NCBI GenBank assembly: GCA_963726575.1
Contig: CAVSCR010000005.1
Span: 62,001 to 126,000 of the forward strand
Reading direction: 5' to 3'
Length of the DNA: 64,000 nt
From: CAVSCR01 sp963726575
GTDB lineage: Bacteria; Actinomycetota; Actinomycetes; JAHEKZ01
Shown: positions 35,028 to 43,392 of the stretch, piece by piece
How positions within the stretch are numbered: position 1 is the stretch's first letter
How the letters are laid out: every line of letters begins with the position of its first letter
Translations under genes and position numbers: made by a program
Notes under the pieces: generated by a model
Seen by the model: the letters and a program-made list of their open reading frames with translations, nothing else
Told to the model about the DNA's origin: nothing
Databases searched by the model: none

Positions 35028-37127
35028 TTAGCCGATCGCGTTCGGGCGGCGGCCGTGGAACCGTCGCCCGAGCACCTTCTCCGAGACTCCCGTGCGGTCC
35101 AGATACGGCGTGATGCCGCCGTCCCAGAACGGCCAGCCGGCCCCGAGCAGCAGGCACAGGTCGATGTCCTGCGGCTGGGCGACGACGCCTTCTTCGAGCA
35201 TCAGCGAGATCTCCTCCGCCAGGGCGGCCAGGGCGCGGTCGCACACCTGCGCTGCGGTCGAGGGTGCCGTGCCCGAGACGAAGAGTGCCGCGACCTCGGG
35301 GTCGACCTCCTGCCCCCGATCGGTCGCGAGGTAGACGGTGGTCTTCCCCGCCTCGACGAGCCGGGCGTGGTTGGCCGACACGTGGAACCGGTCGGGAAAC
35401 GCCTCGTGCATCGTCTCCGACACATGCAACGCAACTGCGGGACCGACCAGCTGGAGCAGGACGAACGGCGACATCGGCAGGCCCAGCGGCTGCACTGCGT
35501 TGTCGGCGACCTCCAGTGGAGTGCCCTCGTCAACGGCTGCCGTGATCTCGCCGAGGAACCGCGTGAGCAGTCGGTTGACGACGAATGCGGGCGCATCCTT
35601 GACGAGCACAGCCGACTTCTTCAGCTGCTTGGCCACGGCGAATGCGGTAGCCAGTGTTGCGTCGTCGGTCGAGTCGGCGCGCACCACCTCGAGCAGCTGC
35701 ATGACGGCAACCGGGTTGAAGAAGTGGAAGCCGACGACGCGTTCCGGGTGACGCAGCTTCGCGGCCATGTCGGTCACCGACAACGACGAGGTGTTCGTGG
35801 CCAGGATGCAGGAGTCGGACACGACCTCCTCGACCTCGGCGAACACCTGCTGCTTCACGGCGAGGTCTTCGAAGACCGCCTCGATCACGAAGTCGGCGTC
35901 GGCGAACCCGGTCTTGTCGGTGGAGCCCGTGACGAGTGCGCGCAGGCGGTTGGCCGCATCGGGGCTGAGCCGGCGGCGCTCCTGCAGCTTGTCGATCTCA
36001 GCGTTGACGTAGCCCAGGCCCTTCGCCACACGTTCGGCATCGAGGTCGGTGAGGTGCACCGGCACCTGCAGCCGTTGAGCCAACAGCAGCGCCAGTTGGC
36101 CGGCCATCAGACCGGCACCGACGATGCCGACGCTGGTCACCGGGCGGGCCAGCGCCGCGTCCGGGGCGCCGACCGGGCGCTTCGCGCGCTTCTGCACGAG
36201 GTCGAAGGCGTAGAGCGAAGCAGCCAGCTCGTCGCTCATCGCCAGCTCCGCCAGCGCTTCGTCCTCGGCCGCGAAGGCATCGGCACGCGACGCGGAGCGG
36301 GCGAGCTCCAGCAGGTCGAGCGCCTGGTAGGGCGCGGGCGCCGTGCCGTGGGTCTTGGCGTCGGCGATGGCGCGGCCGCGCGCCATCGCGCCGTCCCACG
36401 CTGCGCCGCGGTCGACCTCGGGCCGATCGACGCTGACGTCACCGCGCAGCACCTGTGCCGTCCAGCGCAACGACTGCTCGATGAAGTCGGCCGGCTCGAA
36501 CAGGGCATCAGCGATGCCGAGGTCGAGCGCCTGCGCCGGCTTGAGCATGCGATTCAGGTTCAGCGGGTTCTCGAGGATCACCGACACGGCCTTGTCGGGG
36601 CCGATCAGGTTCGGCAGCAGGTACGTGCCGCCCCAGCCGGGGATGAGTCCCAGGAACACCTCAGGGAGCGCCAGGGCGCCGGCGCCGGTGGAGACCGTGC
36701 GGTAGGTGCAGTTGAGGGCGGTCTCCAGGCCGCCACCCAGGGCGGCGCCGTTGACGAACGCGAACGAGGGGACGCCGAGTTCCCCGAGCCGCCCCAGCGC
36801 ACGGTGGCCGAGTCGTGCGATGCCGCGCACCTGGTCGATCGTCGTGAGGCTGCGCAGCGCCTTGAGGTCGGCGCCGACGCTGAAGATGAACGGCTTGCCG
36901 GTGAGGCAGACGGCCACGAGGTCGTCGTGCATGGCGACGTCGTCAAGGGCTGCGTCGAGCGCTGCCAGCCCGGCCGGACCCCACGTGTTCGGCTTGGTGT
37001 GGTCCAGGCCGTTGTCCAGGGTGATCAGCGCGGCGCGGCCGGCGCCCAAGGGCAGGGCGACGTAGCGCACCGGCGTGCGGGTCACGACCTCGTCGGCGAA
37101 GGCGATGTCGTCGGTCATGCCCGTCAT
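35028..37127 (-). CDS. fadB: 3-hydroxyacyl-CoA dehydrogenase / enoyl-CoA hydratase (trifunctional alpha subunit)
   Basis: A 699-residue bifunctional beta-oxidation enzyme. Residues 1-290 are a crotonase domain (FIFSVGADLKALRS, FVNGAALGGGLETALNC, LPEVFLGLIPGWGGTYLLPN). Residues about 335-520 are an NAD-binding Rossmann domain (SVGIVGAGLMAGQLALLLAQ, VVGFHFFNPVAVMQLLEVV), followed by C-terminal dehydrogenase helices. It hydrates enoyl-CoA and oxidises the 3-hydroxyacyl-CoA. The ATG at 37127 overlaps the thiolase stop by 4 bp, coupling both subunits; a second ATG follows at 37118. Confidence 0.93.
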   Translation of the reverse strand: MTGMTDDIAFADEVVTRTPVRYVALPLGAGRAALITLDNGLDHTKPNTWGPAGLAALDAALDDVAMHDDLVAVCLTGKPFIFSVGADLKALRSLTTIDQVRGIARLGHRALGRLGELGVPSFAFVNGAALGGGLETALNCTYRTVSTGAGALALPEVFLGLIPGWGGTYLLPNLIGPDKAVSVILENPLNLNRMLKPAQALDLGIADALFEPADFIEQSLRWTAQVLRGDVSVDRPEVDRGAAWDGAMARGRAIADAKTHGTAPAPYQALDLLELARSASRADAFAAEDEALAELAMSDELAASLYAFDLVQKRAKRPVGAPDAALARPVTSVGIVGAGLMAGQLALLLAQRLQVPVHLTDLDAERVAKGLGYVNAEIDKLQERRRLSPDAANRLRALVTGSTDKTGFADADFVIEAVFEDLAVKQQVFAEVEEVVSDSCILATNTSSLSVTDMAAKLRHPERVVGFHFFNPVAVMQLLEVVRADSTDDATLATAFAVAKQLKKSAVLVKDAPAFVVNRLLTRFLGEITAAVDEGTPLEVADNAVQPLGLPMSPFVLLQLVGPAVALHVSETMHEAFPDRFHVSANHARLVEAGKTTVYLATDRGQEVDPEVAALFVSGTAPSTAAQVCDRALAALAEEISLMLEEGVVAQPQDIDLCLLLGAGWPFWDGGITPYLDRTGVSEKVLGRRFHGRRPNAIG

Positions 37128-38338
37128 GCCGGAGTCCCAGCGCGTTCGACCACGTCGTGGCCGGGGTTCTCCCACACGACTGTGCCGCCCATTCCCAGGC
37201 CGATGCACATGGTGGTGAGGCCGTAGCGGACCTCGGGGTGCTCCTCGAACTGGCGGGCCAGCTGGATCATCAGCCGGATGCCCGACGAGGCCAGCGGGTG
37301 CCCGACGGCGATCGCGCCGCCCCACGGGTTCACCCGGGGATCCTCGTCGTCGATCCCGTAGTGGTCCAGGAAGGCGAGGACCTGCACGGCGAACGCCTCG
37401 TTGATCTCGAACAACCCGATGTCGTCGATCGTGAGGTCGGCCCGCGCGAGCGCCTTCTCGGTGGCCGGCACCGGTCCGATACCCATGATCTCCGGCTCGA
37501 CGCCGGCGAACGCGTAGGAGACGAGGCGCAGCTTCTTCGTCAACCCGAGCTCGTCGGCCACCTCTTCGGCCGCCACGATGGCGGCCGTCGCACCGTCGTT
37601 GATGCCGGCGGCGTTGCCGGCCGTCACTCGGCCGTGCGGACGGAACGGGGTGCGCAGGGCGGCGAGACCCTCCATCGTCGTGTCGGGACGGGGGGGTTCG
37701 TCCACAGTCGCCAGGTCCCAGCCCGCCTCGACGTTGCGGGCGGCAACCGGCACGAGGTCGGGCTGGATCTTCTCGTCTGCGTAGGCCTTGGCCAGCTTCT
37801 CCTGACTGCGCAGGGCGTAGGCGTCGGCGCGTTGCTTGGTCAGGTGCGGGTAGCGGTCGTGGATGTTCTCCGCCGTCTTTCCCATCACCAGTGCGTCGGG
37901 GTCGACGAGCCGTTCGGAGATGAAGCGCGGGTTCGGATCCACCCCTTCCCCCATCGGGTGGCGACCCATGTGCTCCACCCCGCCGGCGATCGCCACGTCG
38001 TAGGCACCGAAGGCGATTCCCGATGCCGTCGTGGTCACGGCCGTCATGGCGCCGGCGCACATGCGGTCGATCGAGTAGCCCGGCACGCTTCGGGGCAGTC
38101 CCGCCAAGATGCCGGCGCTGCGTCCGAGCGTCAGGCCCTGGTCACCGATCTGGGTGGTGGCCGCAACCGCCATGTCGTCGATGCGCTCGGGCGGCAGTTC
38201 GGGGTTGCGCCGCAGCAGTTCGCGCACTGCCTTGACCACCAGGTCGTCGGCTCTGGTCTGCGCGTACCTGCCGCCAGCCTTGCCGAACGGCGTGCGCACC
38301 CCGTCCACGAAGACGACGTCACGGGCGGTACGGGGCAT
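37124..38338 (-). CDS. fadA: Acetyl-CoA C-acyltransferase (thiolase, beta subunit)
   Basis: Cleaves 3-ketoacyl-CoA to acetyl-CoA and a shortened acyl-CoA. The 404-residue enzyme has the acylated Cys in SIDRMCAGAMTAV (about residue 92), His in GGAIAVGHPLASSGIRLM and the second Cys in TTMCIGLGMGG. First gene of the fadA-fadB pair, with no other gene in the 133 bp upstream. This is the Streptomyces SCO6027/6026 arrangement, recalled rather than checked. Confidence 0.95.
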   Translation of the reverse strand: MPRTARDVVFVDGVRTPFGKAGGRYAQTRADDLVVKAVRELLRRNPELPPERIDDMAVAATTQIGDQGLTLGRSAGILAGLPRSVPGYSIDRMCAGAMTAVTTTASGIAFGAYDVAIAGGVEHMGRHPMGEGVDPNPRFISERLVDPDALVMGKTAENIHDRYPHLTKQRADAYALRSQEKLAKAYADEKIQPDLVPVAARNVEAGWDLATVDEPPRPDTTMEGLAALRTPFRPHGRVTAGNAAGINDGATAAIVAAEEVADELGLTKKLRLVSYAFAGVEPEIMGIGPVPATEKALARADLTIDDIGLFEINEAFAVQVLAFLDHYGIDDEDPRVNPWGGAIAVGHPLASSGIRLMIQLARQFEEHPEVRYGLTTMCIGLGMGGTVVWENPGHDVVERAGTPA

Positions 38339-38471
38339 CGGGGCCTCCGGGTCGGCCGAAGCGGTCGGCGTCCGGGATTGGATCGCCGCTGGGCCGCAAT
38401 GCTACTCGTCGGTAACAAGGCGGGCCAGAGGCGCTCTCGGCGCGCCGTGGCGCAGCCGGCACTTGGTGGGG

Positions 38472-39731
38472 CTATTCCTCGCGGGTCAGCCGGTCGAGCG
38501 CGCGGGTCAGCGGAACGGCGGTCAGGGCCACCTGCCAGCGGCGGGCACCGTGCTCGCCGAGCCGGGTGCTCACGCTGACCTCGGTGGCCGGGTCGGGCGG
38601 TGACCAGGCGAGGCGTCGCACGGCGTCGGGCGCCAGCAGGTTCTCCGTCGGCAGGCGGTGCTCGTCGGCGATCGCCGCCACGGCCGGGCGCAGGGCCGCG
38701 AGCCGCCGAGCCGCCTGCGGGTCGCGTTCGGGCCACGACTTGGCCGGCGGCGGGCCATCGTGCGGCAGCGTGGCCGGCGGCAGGTCGGCGTCGGACAGGC
38801 CGCGGGCTCGGTCGAGCGCCGCCAACCAGACGTCGGCCACCCGTCGGTTGGCCCGGCCGCCGAACACCGGCAGGGCGGTCAGCTCAGCCACGTTCGTGGG
38901 CTGGTGACGTGCGGCGTCGACGATGGCGGCGTCGGGGAGGACTCGACCGGGCGCGAGGTCACGTTGGCGCGCCAGCCGGTCGCGGGCCAGCCAGAGCTCG
39001 CGCACGGCCGCGAGCTGGCGGGGGGCTCGCACGCGGTGGATCCCGGAGGTCCGGCGCCATGGATCGGTGCGCTGCACCGGTCCGGCGGTGGCCGCGACGT
39101 GAGCGAACTCCTCCAGCGCCCACGGCAGCTTCTGGCTCGCGGCCAGCTCCTCGCTCAGCGCGTCGCGGAGCTCCAGGAGCACCTCGACGTCCAGCGCGGC
39201 GTACCGCAACCAGTCGTCGGGCAGCGGCCGCTGCGACCAGTCCACGGCGGCGTGCCCCTTCTCCATCGAGAAGCCGAGGACGCCCTCGACCATCGGACCG
39301 AGTCCCACCCGTGGGTAGCCGAGCAGCCGCCCGGCCAGCTCGGTGTCGAAGAGGCTCGCGGGTCGCAGTCCGGCGTCGGCCAGGCAGGGCAGGTCCTGGC
39401 TCGCGGCGTGGATCACCCACTCCGGCTGCGCCAACACGGGCTGCAGGGCCGAGAGGTCGAAGTCGAAGGGAACGGGGTCGATCAACCAGGTGCGGCTGCC
39501 GCGCCGGCGCAGCTGCACCAGGTACACCCGCTGGCCGTAGCGGTAGCCGCTGGCCCGCTCGGCGTCCACGGCCACCGGTCCGGCGCCGGCACCGAGGGCG
39601 GCGATCGCCAGTGCAAGGCCGGGCCCGTCGATGACCACCTCGGGGAGGCCGTCGCGCGGCTCGAGAAGGGGGGTCGCCGGCACGGCATCGACGGTCGGCT
39701 CAGCCGACTGCGTCACGCTGCCGTCGTCCAC
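38472..39731 (-). CDS. rnd: Ribonuclease D-like 3'-5' exonuclease with HRDC domain
   Basis: A 419-residue DEDD-type exonuclease for tRNA or structured RNA 3' ends. Exo I reads VAVDAERASGYRYG (DxE), Exo II VIHAASQDLPCLADAG, Exo III LRYAALDVEVLLELR (YxxxD). An HRDC-like helical domain follows around residues 230-310 (RELWLARDRLARQRDLAPGR). The gene keeps its usual actinobacterial place between the fad genes and the response regulator/DUF3000/hemE group. Confidence 0.9.
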   Translation of the reverse strand: MDDGSVTQSAEPTVDAVPATPLLEPRDGLPEVVIDGPGLALAIAALGAGAGPVAVDAERASGYRYGQRVYLVQLRRRGSRTWLIDPVPFDFDLSALQPVLAQPEWVIHAASQDLPCLADAGLRPASLFDTELAGRLLGYPRVGLGPMVEGVLGFSMEKGHAAVDWSQRPLPDDWLRYAALDVEVLLELRDALSEELAASQKLPWALEEFAHVAATAGPVQRTDPWRRTSGIHRVRAPRQLAAVRELWLARDRLARQRDLAPGRVLPDAAIVDAARHQPTNVAELTALPVFGGRANRRVADVWLAALDRARGLSDADLPPATLPHDGPPPAKSWPERDPQAARRLAALRPAVAAIADEHRLPTENLLAPDAVRRLAWSPPDPATEVSVSTRLGEHGARRWQVALTAVPLTRALDRLTREE

Positions 39732-39781
39732 GACTGCGCAGCCTACGCGCGGCTGTGCGGGTGCTCAGTCGGTCAGGCAGG

Positions 39782-40399
39782 TCAGTTGATCACGCCGGCG
39801 CGCAGGGCGACCGCGACCATCTCGGCGCGGTCACCGGTCCCCAGCTTGCGGGCGATGCGGGCCAGGTGGCTCTTCACGGTCAACGCCGAGAGGCTGAGCT
39901 CACCGCCGATGTCGCGGTTGGAGCGGCCTTGTGAGACCAGCTGCAAGACCTCGATCTCACGCTGGGAGAGTCCGTCAGGTCCGGTGCCCGAGCCTCGACG
40001 TCCGGTGGGCAGCGGACGGACGCCCTCGTTGGTCGGACCGGTCACCACGAAACCCTTGACCCCGGCCGCCAGGGCGGCACGCACGGAGTAGGGGTCGTCA
40101 CCGGGGGACAGCAGCACGCATCGGTTCCAGCCGGCCTGCCGCAGCTCGCTCAACAGGGCCAGGCCCGATCCGTCGGGCAGCCCGAGCTCGAGGACACACA
40201 AGTCGCGCGGGCCGCTGGACATGGCGCGTGCGCGCGCCTCGGCGACACTGGCCGCCTCGACGACGTCACCGGCGCCGAGCACGTGCAGCCGCCGCACCAC
40301 GGTCTCGCGCAGCACAGGGTGCGTCACGACTGCCATGGCACTGAACCGGCTCGCCCGGAACGCGTACGCGGTACCGCCGCGCTCGACGAGTGTGGTCAC
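39782..40399 (-). CDS. Atypical response regulator with LuxR-type DNA-binding domain
   Basis: A 205-residue protein. Residues about 15-115 are a receiver-like fold, but the phospho-acceptor site reads CVLELGLPDGSG, with Glu in place of the usual Asp, and the two acidic residues at the first strand are absent (AVVTHPVLRETVV). Residues about 135-200 are a LuxR/GerE helix-turn-helix (GLSQREIEVLQLVSQGRSNR, TVKSHLARIARKLG). The Glu may mimic phosphorylation, so activity could be constitutive or set by another ligand. The GTG start at 40399 has GGGAGG upstream. No cognate kinase lies nearby. Confidence 0.87.
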   Translation of the reverse strand: MTTLVERGGTAYAFRASRFSAMAVVTHPVLRETVVRRLHVLGAGDVVEAASVAEARARAMSSGPRDLCVLELGLPDGSGLALLSELRQAGWNRCVLLSPGDDPYSVRAALAAGVKGFVVTGPTNEGVRPLPTGRRGSGTGPDGLSQREIEVLQLVSQGRSNRDIGGELSLSALTVKSHLARIARKLGTGDRAEMVAVALRAGVIN

Positions 40400-40474
40400 C
40401 CGTCCTCCCGCCAGTGTTGGGGGCGCCGACACCCGGCACCCGAAACCCTGCAGGTTGCATCGGACGCTGGACGT

Positions 40475-40490
40475 CTCGGCTGTAGCCGAG
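40475..40490. terminator. Hairpin between DUF3000 and the response regulator
   Basis: CTCGGC TGTA GCCGAG forms a six-base-pair stem closed by a four-base loop in the 134-bp gap. It could end DUF3000 transcripts or attenuate read-through into the regulator. No U-tract is present, so this is tentative. Confidence 0.3.
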
Positions 40491-40533
40491 GGTGACGTGG
40501 AAGTGATCGAGCGCAGCGGCCGGCAGGCGGCGG

Positions 40534-41112
40534 TCAGACGCGGTGGCCGGGGCGTCGGTGACCCAACGTCACCACGCCCTGCGGCAGCGGTGGCAGGCCG
40601 CCGGCCTGGCACAGCACGTCGGCCCAGGCCTGCAGGTGGCCGGACAGGTCGATCTCCTCCGGGGTCCACGACGCCCGGATCTCGAGCTCGGCGGCCACCG
40701 GTCGGTCCGCCATGGCACCGAAGCTCTCCGAGGTGACCCGGGTGACCGTGCCACTGGGGGCGTGGAAGGAGGCGTGGCGCGCGTCCAAGGCTTCCAGCAG
40801 CCAGGTCCAGGCCACGCTGGTGACCAGCGGGTCGGCGGCCATCTCGGGCTCCAGGCCCGCCCGCACGTAGGTGACCGCCCGGAACACCCCGTCCCAGGCC
40901 TCGTGGCCGGCGGGGTCGTGCAGCAGGACGAACCGGCCGGTGGCCAGCTCGTCGTCGTCGACGACGACGTCGGCGGTCAGGGCGACGGCGTGGGGAGCCA
41001 ACCGCTGCGGAGCCGGAGCCTCCTCGACCGAGACCTCGGGGCGCAGCCGGGCCGAGCGCAACGTCAGCAGCGCCTGTTCGAAGGGCTGCGACGGTTCCTC
41101 GGGCACCGGCAT
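40534..41112 (-). CDS. DUF3000 family protein
   Basis: A 192-residue actinobacterial protein of unknown function. It contains PFEQALLTLRSARLRPEVSV near the start and EEIDLSGHLQAWADVLCQAG near the end, matching DUF3000. The ATG at 41112 follows an upstream open stretch with no similarity. It is the conserved neighbour of RNase D and hemE in this phylum. Confidence 0.87.
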   Translation of the reverse strand: MPVPEEPSQPFEQALLTLRSARLRPEVSVEEAPAPQRLAPHAVALTADVVVDDDELATGRFVLLHDPAGHEAWDGVFRAVTYVRAGLEPEMAADPLVTSVAWTWLLEALDARHASFHAPSGTVTRVTSESFGAMADRPVAAELEIRASWTPEEIDLSGHLQAWADVLCQAGGLPPLPQGVVTLGHRRPGHRV

Positions 41113-41182
41113 GTTCGCAGGGTACGTGGGCCGGTCGGGGCGGCGAAGGTGCGACGCGCGGGCTGGCCTAGGGTCGCCTGCC

Positions 41183-42040
41183 GTGGCCGCCCTCCTCGCC
41201 CTGCTGTCCAGCGTCATGTGGGGTGGGGCGGATTTCCTGGGCGGCCTGATCAGTCGGCGGCTCCCGGCGCTGGTGGTCGTGGCGGCGTCGCAGCTCGTCG
41301 CTCTATTGGTGGTGCTACCGATCGCTGCGCTCACCGGGGGCTTCACGCGTCCTACGGGGTACCTCGCCTGGGGCGCGGCCGCCGGCATCGTCGGATGTCT
41401 GGCCCTGACCAGCTTCTACTACGCGTTGTCCATCGGAACCATGGGCATCGTCTCGCCCCTGTCGGCCACCGGCATCGTGGTGCCGGTCGTCGTCGGGCTG
41501 GCCACGGGCGACCGACCGAACTGGCTCGAGGTGGGGGGCATCGTCGCCGCGGGCGTGGGCGTCGTGCTGGCGGGCGGGCCGGACGTCCACGCCGAGCCCG
41601 GTGACCGACATGGTCCGCGCCCGGTGATCTTCGCCCTGCTCGCCGCACTCGGCTTCGGCTTCACGCTCGTGGCGCTGAGCTACGGCGGCCGGATCGACCC
41701 GCTCATGACCGTGGTGGCGCAACGCACGGCCAGCGGCCTGCTGATCGGCATCCCGGTGCTGCTGGTGACCGGACGACACGTACTCCGGCGCAGCGACACG
41801 CCAATGCTTGTCACCGTGGGCATCGGCGACGTGGCGGCGAATGCGACCTACGCGTGGTCGGCCACCATGGGCGCGCTGACCGTCACTGCTGTGCTCGGCT
41901 CGCTCTTCCCGGTGACGACGCTGTTGCTGGCACGCACGTTCTTGCACGAACGGCTGACCCGGTTGCAGGGAATCGGGGTGGCCGTGGCGCTGGTCGGCGT
42001 GGTGCTGCTCGGCGCCGGTAGTGCCCTGTCCTCCGGCTAG
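41183..42040 (+). CDS. EamA/DMT-family transporter
   Basis: A 285-residue protein with ten hydrophobic helices arranged as two EamA repeats (the first starting LLALLSSVMWGGADFLGGLI, the second ALLAALGFGFTLVALSYGGR). DMT transporters move metabolites or drugs; the substrate is unknown. The GTG at 41183 is the likely start, since the upstream frame has no similarity. It converges with the small Cys-rich gene. Confidence 0.85.
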   Translation: MAALLALLSSVMWGGADFLGGLISRRLPALVVVAASQLVALLVVLPIAALTGGFTRPTGYLAWGAAAGIVGCLALTSFYYALSIGTMGIVSPLSATGIVVPVVVGLATGDRPNWLEVGGIVAAGVGVVLAGGPDVHAEPGDRHGPRPVIFALLAALGFGFTLVALSYGGRIDPLMTVVAQRTASGLLIGIPVLLVTGRHVLRRSDTPMLVTVGIGDVAANATYAWSATMGALTVTAVLGSLFPVTTLLLARTFLHERLTRLQGIGVAVALVGVVLLGAGSALSSG

Positions 42041-42049
42041 TGAGTCGGC

Positions 42050-42208
42050 TCAGGCCGTCGGCCAGCTGATGAGCCCCCACCCACACAGGACGCAGGCGAG
42101 CTCAGGGCAGGCGGACCCGTGATCAGGGCACTGCGCCGATTCGAAGCACGGGGTCTCGAACCGCGACTGGCTGCCGCAGCCGGGACACGGCAACTCGTAA
42201 GCCACCAT
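42050..42208 (-). CDS. Small Cys-rich zinc-ribbon-like protein
   Basis: A 52-residue protein, MVAYELPCPGCGSQSRFETP followed by CFESAQCPDHGSACPELACV and LCGWG. Eight Cys in CPGC, C, C, C and CVLC arrangement point to one or two metal sites, though the protein is very short. The frame is open to 42238, but the ATG at 42208 fits the conserved-looking start. It converges with the DMT gene (9-bp gap) and diverges from hemE. Function is unknown; a genuine gene is likely because of the patterned Cys. Confidence 0.6.
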   Translation of the reverse strand: MVAYELPCPGCGSQSRFETPCFESAQCPDHGSACPELACVLCGWGLISWPTA

Positions 42209-42321
42209 CGCGGGTTGTGCTACCGCCAGAACGACCATGACGCCACGGTGACAGCCCCGACCGACAGAACCGACGCCGACACGCCCGAACCGTCGCGTGG
42301 GGCGCGTGACAGCATGAAGGG

Positions 42322-43392
42322 GTGACGTCCAGCGGGTCCGACAGCGACTTCCTGCGGGCCTGCCGCCGGGAGCCGGTGCGCCGCACCCCGGTCTGGTTCA
42401 TGCGGCAGGCCGGCCGTTCGCTGCCCGAGTACCGCCGCGTCCGGGCCGACATCCCGATGCTCGAGTCCTGCCGACGTCCGGACCTGGTCACCGAGATCAC
42501 GATGCAGCCGGTACGTCGCTACGGCGTCGACGCAGCGATCCTGTTCTCCGACATCGTCTTGCCGTTGCAGGCGATCGGCGTCGACGTCGACCTCGTGCCC
42601 GGCGTCGGCCCGGTGATCGCCGAGCCGGTTCGCCGCCGCGAGCAGGTGGCGACGCTGCGAGCGCTGGAGCCCGATGACCTGCCGGAGGTGCCGCAGGCCA
42701 TCGCCCAGCTCGTCGAGATCCTGGGGCCGGTTCCGTTGATCGGGTTCGCGGGAGCTCCGTTCACGCTGGCGTCGTACCTGGTCGAGGGCGGACCCAGCCG
42801 GACCCACGAACGCACCAAGGCGTTGATGTATGGCGAGCCGGCGACGTGGGACCTGTTGATGACCCGGCTGGCCGAGCTGTCCTTGTCGTCCCTGCGCCAG
42901 CAGGTCTTCGCGGGAGTCGGCGCCGTCCAGCTGTTCGACTCCTGGGCCGGCGCGTTGAGCGCGGCTGACTACACCCGACACGTCATGCCCTACTCACAAC
43001 AGATCTTGGCCGGTCTGGCCGACCTCGACGTGCCCCGGATCCATTTCGGGGTGAACACCGGCGAGCTGCTCGGGCTGATGGGCGACGCGGGCGCCGACGT
43101 GGTCGGGGTGGACTTCCGCGTGCCGTTGGCCGAGGCGACCCGGCGCGTGGGGCCGGCGCGTGCCCTGCAGGGCAACCTCGACCCGGCGGCCCTGTTCGCG
43201 CCGTGGTCGGCGTTGCGCGACCTGGTGCTGCAGGTGATCGAGTCAGGGCGTTCGGCGCCGGGCCACGTGTTCAACCTGGGTCACGGGGTGCTTCCCGACA
43301 CCGACCCGGACATGCTGGCGCGCGTGGTCGACCTGGTGCACGAGACGTCGCGCCAAGACTCGTCGACACCGCTGCTAGAGGTGGCGCCATGA
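42322..43392 (+). CDS. hemE: Uroporphyrinogen III decarboxylase
   Basis: Decarboxylates uroporphyrinogen III to coproporphyrinogen III, the branch precursor for haem. The 356-residue enzyme has PVWFMRQAGRSLPEYR at the N-terminus, AAILFSDIVLPLQAIGVDVD and GNLDPAALFAPW. GTG start at 42322 with GAAGGG close upstream. Its stop overlaps the cgoX ATG by 4 bp, so hemE-cgoX-chdC form one translationally coupled haem operon. Confidence 0.95.
   Translation: MTSSGSDSDFLRACRREPVRRTPVWFMRQAGRSLPEYRRVRADIPMLESCRRPDLVTEITMQPVRRYGVDAAILFSDIVLPLQAIGVDVDLVPGVGPVIAEPVRRREQVATLRALEPDDLPEVPQAIAQLVEILGPVPLIGFAGAPFTLASYLVEGGPSRTHERTKALMYGEPATWDLLMTRLAELSLSSLRQQVFAGVGAVQLFDSWAGALSAADYTRHVMPYSQQILAGLADLDVPRIHFGVNTGELLGLMGDAGADVVGVDFRVPLAEATRRVGPARALQGNLDPAALFAPWSALRDLVLQVIESGRSAPGHVFNLGHGVLPDTDPDMLARVVDLVHETSRQDSSTPLLEVAP

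Noticed and set aside
37128..38060. Upstream extension of the fadB frame across the thiolase gene
   Set aside because: It lacks family similarity and runs over fadA in another frame. The ATG at 37127 overlapping the thiolase stop gives a normal length.
38600..39634. Forward open frame antisense to RNase D
   Set aside because: Translation is Arg/Gly/Ala repeats and follows the codon shadow of the DEDD exonuclease, whose motifs are clear.
42139..42170. tRNA-like TTCGAA-containing sequence
   Set aside because: No acceptor or anticodon stem could be paired around it; it lies inside the small Cys-rich gene.
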